19,281 nucleotides of DNA from Bacteroidales bacterium (GTDB lineage Bacteria > Bacteroidota > Bacteroidia > Bacteroidales > UBA12077), in assembly GCA_003446015.1 (NCBI GenBank), contig DMBU01000119.1:1-19281 (forward strand). The letters are read 5' to 3'. The notes under the pieces were generated by a model. It saw only the letters and a list, made by a program, of their open reading frames with translations, made no database searches and had not been told where the DNA came from. Both the position numbers and the translations under genes were made by a program. Positions within the stretch are counted from its first letter, which is position 1. Each line of letters starts with the position of its first letter. Below, one piece after another: positions 1 to 7,133 of the stretch.

Positions 1-94
1 GGGGCAATAGAAGAAAATCAATAAGTTCATTATGCATAAAAGCGGACATACATATTAATTTATTTTTTGACTCTAATTAAAATTCTATTTACAC

Positions 95-102
95 TATATT
101 TG
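95..102 (+). promoter_or_regulatory. Candidate -7 promoter element
   Basis: TATATTTG matches the Bacteroidota -7 consensus TAnnTTTG. A TTG at 67-69 could be the -33 element, but the 25-base spacer is longer than usual. Transcription would begin near 109, downstream of the upstream TTG codon at 67, which supports the ATG at 124 as the start of the first gene. Motif match only. Confidence 0.4.
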
Positions 103-123
103 TGCCCTAAAAAATATTTTTTG

Positions 124-741
124 ATGATAAAACCTCACTTTTCTTTAAACCGGAGATTGAAAAGATACTTTGCTGAAATGACGTTAATAATATTGAGTGT
201 ATTATTAGCATTTATATTAAATGAATTAAGAAATAATCATATTGAAAATAAAAATTTGATTACTAGTTTAGAATTTATCAAAGAAGAAGTATCTCAGAAT
301 CAACTTTATATTAATGAGATCATTAATGTTCATAAAAAAGTAATTGAAAATATTGATTCACTTCTTATAAATGAAAAATTTCACGACACATTTTCACCTG
401 AATATGGCTTTTCATATTTTAACATTTATAAAAAGAGTTTTTTTAATCAGTTATTAAGCAATGATGCATGGAATATAGCTAATAACAACAACGTTTTTGA
501 CAAAATGAATATTCGTGAAGTTGTTATTTTGTCGAGTGCTTACGAACAACAACAGCATGTAATGCGCGCAGCCTGGGATATTAATGATTTTTTGCTTAGC
601 GAAGCTATATTTGATGAAGAAAGGACGGAAACAAATTGTAAAATATTGAGGAATAAATTTAAAACACTTTTAGGATTAGAAATCAGGATCTGTTACAATT
701 ATGAAGAGGCAATAAAAACACTATCAAAATTAACAGATTAA
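124..741 (+). CDS. Small membrane-anchored protein, DUF6090-like
   Basis: I do not recognise a function. The protein is 205 aa from the ATG at 124. The frame is open back to a TTG at 67, but that extension lies upstream of the likely transcription start. A basic N-terminus (about residues 1-15) leads into one hydrophobic segment (about 18-35, containing LIILSVLLAFIL), then a helical, soluble, charged region. This architecture, with a helix ending in a short N/E/L-rich stretch and then a region like SLEFIKEEVSQNQ, resembles DUF6090 proteins, which are common and uncharacterised in Bacteroidota. The family link is by eye. It converges with the formate-tetrahydrofolate ligase gene and appears monocistronic. 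No catalytic motif is visible, so an inner-membrane anchored accessory protein is all that can be inferred. Confidence 0.7.
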   Translation: MIKPHFSLNRRLKRYFAEMTLIILSVLLAFILNELRNNHIENKNLITSLEFIKEEVSQNQLYINEIINVHKKVIENIDSLLINEKFHDTFSPEYGFSYFNIYKKSFFNQLLSNDAWNIANNNNVFDKMNIREVVILSSAYEQQQHVMRAAWDINDFLLSEAIFDEERTETNCKILRNKFKTLLGLEIRICYNYEEAIKTLSKLTD

Positions 742-759
742 GCTTAGGGGACTAAAATC

Positions 760-788
760 AAAAAAGTCCATACTAAAAAGCATGGACT
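760..788 (-). terminator. Rho-independent terminator of the fhs gene
   Basis: The arms AGTCCAT (765-771) and ATGGACT (782-788) form a 7-bp stem with a 10-base loop. On the minus strand the stem is followed by six U (the A run 760-765) and further U-rich sequence, starting 28 bases after the fhs stop codon. On the plus strand it is followed only by AATTCTTAAAAA, so it is a weaker terminator for the 124-741 gene. Confidence 0.65.
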
Positions 789-815
789 AATTCTTAAAAA
801 TCTAATTATCTAAAT

Positions 816-2486
816 CTAAAACAAACCTGTTATATTTCCATTTTCATCAATATCTATTTTTTCTGCAGAAGGTTTAGTTGGTAACCCCGGCATACGCATA
901 ATGGTACCTGCAATAGGAACAATAAATCCTGCACCAGATGATAATTCAACCTCCCTGATTTTAACCGTGAAATCTCTTGGACGACCCTTTTTATATTGAT
1001 CATCGGATAGTGATTTTTGAGTTTTAGCAATACAAACCGCAAGGTTTGACATCCCCAACTCATTAATTTTTTTGAGCTGAGATTTTGCTTTAACAGTATA
1101 CTCAACATCTTTAGCGCCATACATTTTAGTTGCAATCTCGAAAATTTTATCTTCAAAACTCCAGTCAAGCTCATATAGTGGTTTAAAGCAGGTTGAGCAT
1201 TCTGATACAGCCTTCACCACTTTCTCTGCTAATTCAATTGCTCCATCACCTCCTTTTGCCCATGAATCATTTAAGGCAATGGTAACACCTAAATTTTCAC
1301 AATGTTTTTTAAGCAGTTCAATCTCGGAATTGGTATCTGAAGAAAATTTGTTAATCGCGACAACAGGCTTAAATCCGTAATAACTCATATTTTCGATGTG
1401 CTTATCTAAATTCTCAAGACCTTTCTCCAAAGCAGTTAGATCTTCATTAACCAAGTCGGCTAGTTTTGCACCCCCATGATATTTAAGAGCTCGTATGGTA
1501 GCTACAATAACTACAGCATTTGGAGTAAGATTCCCAAACTGTGATTTTATGTTAAAGAACTTTTCGGCACCTAATTCACTGGCAAATCCAGCTTCAGTAA
1601 CTACATAATCACTTAAGGACAATCCCATTTTTGTTGCTATAATTGTATTCGTTCCCTGTGCAATATTGGCAAATGGTCCACCATGAATAATTGCAGGATT
1701 ACCTTCTAAGGTTTGAACCAAATTTGGTTTAATAGCATCTTTTAACAATACCGTCATCGCTCCTTCTGCTTTTAAATCACGAGCAAAAATTGGTTTATCA
1801 TCATAGGTATATCCTATAAAAATATTACCTAATCTCTTTTTAAGATCTTGTAAATTTGAAGCTACACATAAAGTAGCCATCACTTCGGAAGCTGCGGTAA
1901 TATTAAATCCTGTCTCGCGAGGCACACCTTGTTTTGGTCCACCTAAACCAATAACAATATCGCGCAATGAGCGCTCGTTCATGTCCATTACCCTTTTCCA
2001 CTCAACAGTTCTTGGATCAATACCTAAATTTCCATCCTTTAATTGAATATTATTATCAATTAAAGCAGCCAATAAATTATGAGCTTTTTCAACAGCTGAC
2101 ATATCACCGGTAAAATGAAGATTTATATCTTCCATCGGAATTACTTGAGAGAAACCTCCCCCTGCAGCACCACCTTTTATCCCAAACACAGGACCCAATG
2201 ATGGCTCCCTTAATACCACAGTTGTTTTTTTACCGATCTTATTTAATGCCTGAGTTAATCCAATTGAAGTTGTTGTTTTACCTTCACCGGCCGGTGTTGG
2301 CGTAATTGCCGTAACTAAAATAAGTTTTGCTTTTTTAAGCTTTTCTTCATCAATTAATTTTAAAGGAAGTTTTGCTTTATACTTACCATATAATTCGAGA
2401 TCATCCTCTGGAATATTTAATTGTTTTGCAATATTAACAATAGGTTGAATGTTAGTGCTTTGTGCAATTTCAATGTCTGATTTCAT
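816..2486 (-). CDS. fhs: Formate-tetrahydrofolate ligase
   Basis: This cytoplasmic enzyme joins formate to tetrahydrofolate using ATP, giving 10-formyl-THF for purine synthesis, Met-tRNA formylation and one-carbon flux. The 556-aa length is normal for the family. An ATP-binding loop TPAGEGKT lies at about residues 64-71, followed by the family signature REPSLGPVFGIKGGAAGGGF (about 93-112) and MEDINLHFTGD (118-128). Further conserved stretches such as FNITAASEVMAT and GPFANIAQGTNTI are intact, so the enzyme should be active. The gene sits behind gldB on the same strand, but the 209-base gap holds its own -7 element, so it is probably transcribed separately. It ends at a terminator hairpin shared with the convergent first gene. 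Nothing unusual is seen in the protein. Confidence 0.98.
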   Translation of the reverse strand: MKSDIEIAQSTNIQPIVNIAKQLNIPEDDLELYGKYKAKLPLKLIDEEKLKKAKLILVTAITPTPAGEGKTTTSIGLTQALNKIGKKTTVVLREPSLGPVFGIKGGAAGGGFSQVIPMEDINLHFTGDMSAVEKAHNLLAALIDNNIQLKDGNLGIDPRTVEWKRVMDMNERSLRDIVIGLGGPKQGVPRETGFNITAASEVMATLCVASNLQDLKKRLGNIFIGYTYDDKPIFARDLKAEGAMTVLLKDAIKPNLVQTLEGNPAIIHGGPFANIAQGTNTIIATKMGLSLSDYVVTEAGFASELGAEKFFNIKSQFGNLTPNAVVIVATIRALKYHGGAKLADLVNEDLTALEKGLENLDKHIENMSYYGFKPVVAINKFSSDTNSEIELLKKHCENLGVTIALNDSWAKGGDGAIELAEKVVKAVSECSTCFKPLYELDWSFEDKIFEIATKMYGAKDVEYTVKAKSQLKKINELGMSNLAVCIAKTQKSLSDDQYKKGRPRDFTVKIREVELSSGAGFIVPIAGTIMRMPGLPTKPSAEKIDIDENGNITGLF

Positions 2487-2540
2487 AGCGAAAATATTAT
2501 TTTTATGATTAAATTTTCCTTAAACAATGCTTTAGATTAA

Positions 2541-2548
2541 CAAATTTA
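2541..2548 (-). promoter_or_regulatory. Candidate -7 element for fhs
   Basis: The plus strand reads CAAATTTA, which is TAAATTTG on the minus strand, a match to TAnnTTTG. Transcription would start near 2534, giving a leader of about 48 bases. No TTG lies 17-23 bases upstream, so this rests on the -7 element alone. Confidence 0.4.
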
Positions 2549-2672
2549 CATAAATATATGATTCGATTTGTTAATTCTTTAAAGTGGAACGCTTAACAAA
2601 AAAATTTGTTCAACTTTTTACTCATTTTTAGGTAATAATTGTCCTAAAAGTTAAACAAACAGAAATAAAGCA

Positions 2673-2693
2673 TTTAATTTTAGAAAAATTAAA
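2673..2693 (-). terminator. Possible weak terminator after gldB
   Basis: TTTAATTTT (2673-2681) and AAAATTAAA (2685-2693) form a 9-bp stem with a 3-base loop, just downstream of the gldB stop codon. All pairs are A-T and no clear U run follows on the minus strand, so termination here would be inefficient and read-through into fhs is possible. Confidence 0.25.
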
Positions 2694-2695
2694 CT

Positions 2696-3724
2696 CTAGG
2701 GTTCATATCTTGATTCTGTTAAAATCTTTTGATAATCATCATTTAGCATTAGCTCTTGTAGTGTTGTATTAGAATTTCTATCCATGTATGCTTTTACGAT
2801 TTGCCAACCGAGCCAAACCGATGCTCTGCCGGGTGATTCCTGAGGATAACCTGAAGTAAATGGAGCAGGATTTATATGTTTATTAATGGTTAAGTAATCG
2901 GTTGAAAACAATATTTTATTTTCAATGAGAAAATTCCACATTTGATCCTCATTTCCAATGCTCCATCTCATTTGTTCTTCAGAAAATCCTATAAGTAGCG
3001 AATCAGGAGTATCAGGGAACATCACTTTTAAAAAATATTGTATCTTCCCCTGATATATCATATTGTTTACAAGATTATTAATGGAGTCATTATACACAAA
3101 CTCTGTAATTGCCCATGCCCTTAAGGCATCTACAGGAATATTTTCAGGGTTCATATTTTGTTGAAGATATTTAGCAATACCTAATCGATCGTAAAATTCA
3201 CAGTTTTTTCCTAAATATTTATCAATTCCAATTCCCAAAATGCTATCGGCAACAACCATTGATTGATTAAATCCACCAATGTAAGTATAAATAGCAGGGA
3301 TCTTTCTTTCTGGGAAGAAATAGTTATATCTCTTAAATGCATTATTAATATCATTCTCGATAGGATGAATAGTTGGAAATACCTGCATTACCTTTTCATA
3401 AACTTTATTCATGGTATAATCGGTAATAAATCCTGTCATTAAACCGGTAAAATTCTTTTCATAAGGGTTTCCTAAAGTAATAATGCGAGTACTGTACAAT
3501 TCAAAGAATTCTCCATAATTATCAATAATACCAGTTAATTCATGATCTATATTTCCAGGATCAATTTCAAAAAGCTCCTTATCAAGTCGATTAATTTTAA
3601 TATCTACATTAACATTAGAAACATCAATATCGAAATTATTTTTCTTACCACAGGAGCTAAGAATTGAGGCTCCAATTACAAAAAGTACAAATCCTTTTTT
3701 TATCATTTTGTCAATTAATTTCAT
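2696..3724 (-). CDS. gldB: GldB-family gliding/T9SS-associated lipoprotein
   Basis: The protein is a 342-aa envelope lipoprotein. A type II signal peptide ends in the lipobox LSSC with lipidated Cys25. The N-terminal stretch with INRLDKELFEIDP and the C-terminal block with SPGRASVWLGWQIVKAYM are the conserved ends of the GldB family. GldB was defined as essential for gliding motility in Flavobacterium. The family also occurs in non-gliding Bacteroidota, where its role is unclear, so its presence does not prove motility or a type IX secretion system here. It is divergent from a beta-barrel gene and nadE; I recall gldB lying near nadE in flavobacteria as well, but could not check this. No gldC is present in this window. 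The candidate promoter at 3821-3849 has both -7 and -33 elements. Confidence 0.9.
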   Translation of the reverse strand: MKLIDKMIKKGFVLFVIGASILSSCGKKNNFDIDVSNVNVDIKINRLDKELFEIDPGNIDHELTGIIDNYGEFFELYSTRIITLGNPYEKNFTGLMTGFITDYTMNKVYEKVMQVFPTIHPIENDINNAFKRYNYFFPERKIPAIYTYIGGFNQSMVVADSILGIGIDKYLGKNCEFYDRLGIAKYLQQNMNPENIPVDALRAWAITEFVYNDSINNLVNNMIYQGKIQYFLKVMFPDTPDSLLIGFSEEQMRWSIGNEDQMWNFLIENKILFSTDYLTINKHINPAPFTSGYPQESPGRASVWLGWQIVKAYMDRNSNTTLQELMLNDDYQKILTESRYEP

Positions 3725-3805
3725 TTAAATAACTCTATTTACATAAAAAGGTCCAATTTTTGAACACAATCAGCAAAAATCGCTTCAATTGATACGATTT
3801 TTGTA

Positions 3806-3813
3806 TATTTTTG
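3806..3813 (+). promoter_or_regulatory. Candidate -7 element for the beta-barrel/nadE unit
   Basis: TATTTTTG matches TAnnTTTG and sits 7 bases from the opposing gldB -7 element. Transcription would begin near 3820, giving a leader of about 120 bases before the ATG at 3942. A TTG at 3789-3791 has a 14-base spacer, shorter than usual. Confidence 0.4.
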
Positions 3814-3820
3814 TATGAAC

Positions 3821-3849
3821 CAAAATTAAAGCCTAAAAGTATGAAACAA
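3821..3849 (-). promoter_or_regulatory. Candidate gldB promoter with -7 and -33 elements
   Basis: On the minus strand, TTG (complement of CAA at 3847-3849), an 18-base spacer and TAATTTTG (complement of 3821-3828) match the Bacteroidota promoter pattern TTG-N17-23-TAnnTTTG. This is the best two-part promoter match in the window. The start would be near 3814, with a leader of about 90 bases to the gldB ATG. Confidence 0.5.
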
Positions 3850-3885
3850 GAATTAAAAAAATTATCATTTATATATAAATTTTAA
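3841..3885 (+). CDS. Possible 14-codon leader ORF
   Basis: ATG at 3841 opens a short frame encoding MKQELKKLSFIYKF, ending in TAA. The last A of the stop is the first base of another ATG (TAATG), which opens the frame running into the beta-barrel gene 57 bases further on. It lies in the long leader downstream of the candidate promoter. No ribosome-binding site is visible and chance is a serious alternative in DNA this A+T-rich. Confidence 0.15.
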   Translation: MKQELKKLSFIYKF

Positions 3886-3941
3886 TGATTGTTTTTTTAA
3901 TTTGGTTCAATACGGCCATAAAAAATTTAAAAAATATTCGT

Positions 3942-4595
3942 ATGAAAAAGTATTTAATTTCATCTATATTGATTATTCTAACATTAGGAGTTTTTGCCCA
4001 AAACATGCGTTTTACTGTAATAGTTGATCCAAAATTCTCATGGATGAAATCTGATTTAAACTCGGTCGATAATGATGGTTCAAAATTTGGAGTAAACATT
4101 GGATTAAATGTAGATAAATTTTTTGCACCCAATTATGCCCTAATGACTGGTATTTCAATAGATAACACCGGAGGAAACTTAAAGTTTGAAAATACTAAAT
4201 TCTTAAAGACAGGTAGTGGAACAGAAGAGCTAGCTCCTGGCAGCATAATTCATTATAAACTTCAATACATTGATATTCCATTAGGTTTAAAACTAAAAAC
4301 CAACGAGATTGGATATTGGACTTTTTTCACTCATTTGGGACTAAACGGAGGAATTAATATAAAAGCAACTGCAGAAGTTGATGATTATGCATTAGAAAAT
4401 GAAAATATAAGTGACGAAGTTCGTTTATTTAACCTGGGGTATTTTATCGGGGCTGGTGTTGAATATTCTATTGGTGGTAATGCTGCTGTAGTGCTTGGAT
4501 TAACTTATACAAATGGTTTTATCGACATTACAGATGGTAATGACAGTAAGGTAACCTTAAGCAACTTTGCAATTCGTGTAGGAATATTATTCTAA
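3942..4595 (+). CDS. Outer-membrane beta-barrel protein, PorT-like family
   Basis: The protein is 217 aa from the ATG at 3942. The frame extends upstream to 3885, but the later start gives a clean signal peptide: MKK, a hydrophobic stretch, then cleavage after VFA at about residue 19. The mature part alternates polar and hydrophobic residues with turn-rich Gly/Asn/Asp segments and ends in a terminal strand with an aromatic last residue (FAIRVGILF), as expected for an outer-membrane barrel. Segments such as YIDIPLGLKLK and NLGYFIGAGVEYSIG are typical of the small PorT-like / outer membrane beta-barrel domain proteins of Bacteroidota. It precedes nadE by 24 bases, probably in one transcript, and is divergent from gldB. 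Its specific role is unknown; a direct link to secretion would be inference. Confidence 0.8.
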   Translation: MKKYLISSILIILTLGVFAQNMRFTVIVDPKFSWMKSDLNSVDNDGSKFGVNIGLNVDKFFAPNYALMTGISIDNTGGNLKFENTKFLKTGSGTEELAPGSIIHYKLQYIDIPLGLKLKTNEIGYWTFFTHLGLNGGINIKATAEVDDYALENENISDEVRLFNLGYFIGAGVEYSIGGNAAVVLGLTYTNGFIDITDGNDSKVTLSNFAIRVGILF

Positions 4596-4619
4596 AATTT
4601 ATTTTAAATTTTTACTCGC

Positions 4620-6278
4620 ATGAAAATTGCCCTAGCTCAACTAAATTATCATATAGGTAATTTTGAAAAAAATACCTCTAAAATCATAGATCAAATTGAA
4701 AAAGCAAAAAAAGATCGGGTAGATCTGATTGTTTTTTCAGAATTATCTGTTTGTGGTTATCCACCTCTAGATCTTTTGGAAAATAAATCATTTATTGAGC
4801 AATGTGAAATTGCTGTTGAAGAAATTTTAGAACATTGCACTAACATTGCAGTAATCATAGGATCCCCAACATTAAATTCTCACCAAAAGGGTAAAAGACT
4901 ATATAATTCAGCTTTATTCCTTACAGATGGTGAGGTAAAATATATCCAAAACAAAACCCTGCTCCCAACCTATGATATTTTTGATGAATACCGATATTTT
5001 GAGCCCAACGATAAGTTTAATATTGTAGAATACAAAGGGAGAAAAATTGCCATTACCATATGTGAAGATTTATGGGATTTTCAACCTATCGAAAATACAT
5101 TTGCAAAAAATCAGTTGTATAATGTAACTCCTATGGACAAGCTTATTGAGCACAAGCCTGACCTTGTTATCAATATTGCAGCTTCTCCATTTTCATACAC
5201 AAAAATATGGGGCAGAAAGAATGTTTTTATTCGAAATGCAAAAAAATACAAACTACCTGTTTTTAGCGTGAATCAGACAGGTGCTCAAACAGAATTGATA
5301 TTTGATGGAGGATCGCTTGTAGTAAATCCTGATGGTACTATTGCTGATGAAATGAAACTTTTCGACGAAGATTATAAAATATATGACCTTGATGAAATAG
5401 TTAATTGTAAAAAGAAAAAAACAATTGATGAAGACCCTAATGTAATTGCAAAAATTCACGATGCTCTTGTTTTAGGTGTCCGCGACTACTTTAAAAAAAT
5501 GCATTTTACAAATGCAACACTTGGTTTATCAGGAGGTATTGATTCTGCAGTATCATTGGTTATCGCTGCACAAGCTCTGGGACCTGAGAACTTAAGAGTG
5601 CTGCTGTTACCATCGGAATTCTCATCAGATCACTCCATTACAGATGCTGAAATTCTGGCTAAAAATCTTGGAGTAAGGTTTGATATTGTAAATATTCAGC
5701 AAGTTGTCGACAGTTTCAACGATTCATTAAAGACTGTCTTTAAAGGACTGCAAGAGGGCGTTACAGAAGAAAATATACAGGCAAGAGCAAGAGGAACAAT
5801 CTTGATGGCACTTTCAAATAAATTCGGACATATCTTATTAAATACATCAAATAAGAGTGAGGCCGCGGTAGGTTATGGAACACTTTATGGCGATATGAAT
5901 GGTGGACTTTCAGTTTTAGGAGATGTTTATAAAGTTGATGTTTATAAATTAGCCCGTTATATTAACCGTGATTCTGAAATTATTCCTGAAAATACAATAG
6001 TTAAACCACCATCAGCTGAGCTTCGTCCTGAACAAAAGGACTCTGATTCATTACCGGATTACGATATTCTGGATAAGATTTTGTTTGAGTACATAGAATT
6101 GCAGAAGACTCTGGAAGAAATTGTTGAAGGAGGCTGGGATAAATCATTGGTTGAAAGAATCATTAAATTGGTTGATAGCAATGAATACAAACGTTATCAG
6201 GCTCCACCCATTTTAAGAATTTCATCAAAAGCTTTTGGAGCAGGAAGAAGAATGCCTCTTGTTGCAAAATATCATTAA
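4620..6278 (+). CDS. nadE: Glutamine-dependent NAD(+) synthetase
   Basis: This enzyme makes NAD from nicotinic acid adenine dinucleotide, ATP and glutamine-derived ammonia, the last step of NAD synthesis, in the cytoplasm. The 552-aa protein has two domains. An N-terminal nitrilase-type glutaminase (about 1-265) has the triad Glu41 (in FSELSVCGYPP), Lys112 (in QNKTLLPTYD) and Cys148 (in ITICEDLWD). A C-terminal synthetase (about 270-552) has the ATP-pyrophosphatase loop SGGIDSA at 304-310. Both active sites look complete, so glutamine rather than free ammonia should be the nitrogen donor. The gene follows the beta-barrel gene by 24 bases with no promoter visible between them and ends at a hairpin terminator. 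ATG at 4620 gives the expected N-terminus of the glutaminase domain. Confidence 0.97.
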   Translation: MKIALAQLNYHIGNFEKNTSKIIDQIEKAKKDRVDLIVFSELSVCGYPPLDLLENKSFIEQCEIAVEEILEHCTNIAVIIGSPTLNSHQKGKRLYNSALFLTDGEVKYIQNKTLLPTYDIFDEYRYFEPNDKFNIVEYKGRKIAITICEDLWDFQPIENTFAKNQLYNVTPMDKLIEHKPDLVINIAASPFSYTKIWGRKNVFIRNAKKYKLPVFSVNQTGAQTELIFDGGSLVVNPDGTIADEMKLFDEDYKIYDLDEIVNCKKKKTIDEDPNVIAKIHDALVLGVRDYFKKMHFTNATLGLSGGIDSAVSLVIAAQALGPENLRVLLLPSEFSSDHSITDAEILAKNLGVRFDIVNIQQVVDSFNDSLKTVFKGLQEGVTEENIQARARGTILMALSNKFGHILLNTSNKSEAAVGYGTLYGDMNGGLSVLGDVYKVDVYKLARYINRDSEIIPENTIVKPPSAELRPEQKDSDSLPDYDILDKILFEYIELQKTLEEIVEGGWDKSLVERIIKLVDSNEYKRYQAPPILRISSKAFGAGRRMPLVAKYH

Positions 6279-6284
6279 AAGCAA

Positions 6285-6320
6285 AAGGAAGGCAATTGTT
6301 TAAACCTTCCTTCATTATTT
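6285..6320 (+). terminator. Rho-independent terminator after nadE
   Basis: AAGGAAGG (6285-6292) and CCTTCCTT (6305-6312) form a perfect 8-bp stem around a 12-base loop, starting 6 bases after the nadE stop. The stem is followed by the T-rich sequence CATTATTTT. It separates nadE from the regulator at 6430. Confidence 0.65.
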
Positions 6321-6385
6321 TAATCAGATATTAAGATCAAATTCCGATTTTCAGAAAAATATTTTATAGTTTTAGACTAAAATTA

Positions 6386-6393
6386 TACATTTG
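6386..6393 (+). promoter_or_regulatory. Candidate -7 element of the Crp/Fnr gene
   Basis: TACATTTG matches TAnnTTTG. Transcription would begin near 6400, inside the adjoining inverted repeat, giving a leader of about 30 bases. No TTG is found at the usual -33 distance, as often in promoters needing or lacking an activator. Confidence 0.45.
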
Positions 6394-6409
6394 TATGTTT
6401 TTTAACATA
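6394..6409. promoter_or_regulatory. Palindromic operator candidate, TATGTT-N4-AACATA
   Basis: A perfect inverted repeat with 6-bp arms and a 4-base TTTT centre begins at the base right after the -7 element and covers the expected transcription start. Two half-sites separated by four bases is the layout of FNR-class binding sites, although the half-site sequence differs from the FNR and CRP consensus. A dimer bound here would block RNA polymerase, so negative autoregulation by the downstream gene is a reasonable inference. Chance in A+T-rich DNA cannot be excluded. Confidence 0.4.
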
Positions 6410-6429
6410 TTTTTATAAAAAATTGATCC

Positions 6430-7122
6430 ATGAACGTTGAATGCCATAATATTATCGACAACCAAATGTCTGTTTTTAGTGTTCTTAATGCTGATGAGAA
6501 GGAATTACTTAAAAGGAACAGCACTTGTACCTACTACAAAAAAAACGATATTATTTACAAAGAAGGTGATAAGCCAAGTGGATTAATTTGTCTCTCAAAA
6601 GGTAAAGTAAAAATCTTTAAAGAAGGTGTTGGTGGTCGGGAACAGATTGTACGTATGGCAAAACCTGTTGGATTTATTGGTTACAGAGCATTATTTGCTG
6701 AACAAAACTACCTGGCATCAGCTGAAGCAATTGAAGATTGTGTAATTTGTACGATCGAAAAAGAGACTTTATTTAAAATCTTAAAAACAAATTACGATTT
6801 AGCATTTAGCATTATACGTTCATTAGCTTCTGAATTAGGATTTTCGAATAACAGAACTGTTACCCTTACCCAAAAACATATTCGTGGTCGTTTGGCAGAA
6901 TCTCTTCTGTTTTTAAAAGATACTTATGGACTTGAAGAAGATGGATCAACAATAAGAGTTTACCTCTCTCGAGAAGACATAGCTAATCTTTCCAATATGA
7001 CTACATCTAATGCAATCAGGACTCTTTCTACTTTCGCAAGTGAAAGAATCATTGTTTTAGATGGCAGGAAAATTAAAATTCTTGATTTTAAAGGATTAGA
7101 AAGAATTAGTGAATTAGGTTAA
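6430..7122 (+). CDS. Crp/Fnr-family transcriptional regulator
   Basis: The 230-aa protein has the standard layout: a cyclic-nucleotide-binding-like beta-roll (about 23-115), a dimerisation helix (about 118-145) and a winged helix-turn-helix (about 152-225), with a recognition helix around MTTSNAIRTLSTF (190-202). Residues that bind cAMP in E. coli CRP are not conserved: the GELG motif reads GFIG (81-84), and no Arg-Ser pair is found in the following stretch (YLASAEA). The N-terminal cysteine cluster of FNR is also missing; only scattered Cys (5, 33, 54, 104, 107) are present. It is therefore unlikely to be a canonical cAMP or iron-sulfur sensor, and its ligand is unknown. It is preceded by a candidate self-operator and ends 11 bases before a convergent hydrolase gene. 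Confidence 0.93.
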   Translation: MNVECHNIIDNQMSVFSVLNADEKELLKRNSTCTYYKKNDIIYKEGDKPSGLICLSKGKVKIFKEGVGGREQIVRMAKPVGFIGYRALFAEQNYLASAEAIEDCVICTIEKETLFKILKTNYDLAFSIIRSLASELGFSNNRTVTLTQKHIRGRLAESLLFLKDTYGLEEDGSTIRVYLSREDIANLSNMTTSNAIRTLSTFASERIIVLDGRKIKILDFKGLERISELG

Positions 7123-7133
7123 CTTTAGCTGAA

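Noticed and set aside
1..24. Possible C-terminal tail of an upstream plus-strand gene (frame 1 reads GAIEENQ then stop)
   Set aside because: Seven codons at the window edge are too few to distinguish from chance; another frame stays open to about position 80.
67..123. Extension of the first gene to a TTG start at 67
   Set aside because: It would add 19 residues without family support and lies upstream of the likely transcription start set by the -7 element at 95-102.
3885..3941. Upstream start of the beta-barrel gene at 3885
   Set aside because: It would bury the clean signal peptide that begins at the ATG at 3942 behind 19 extra residues.
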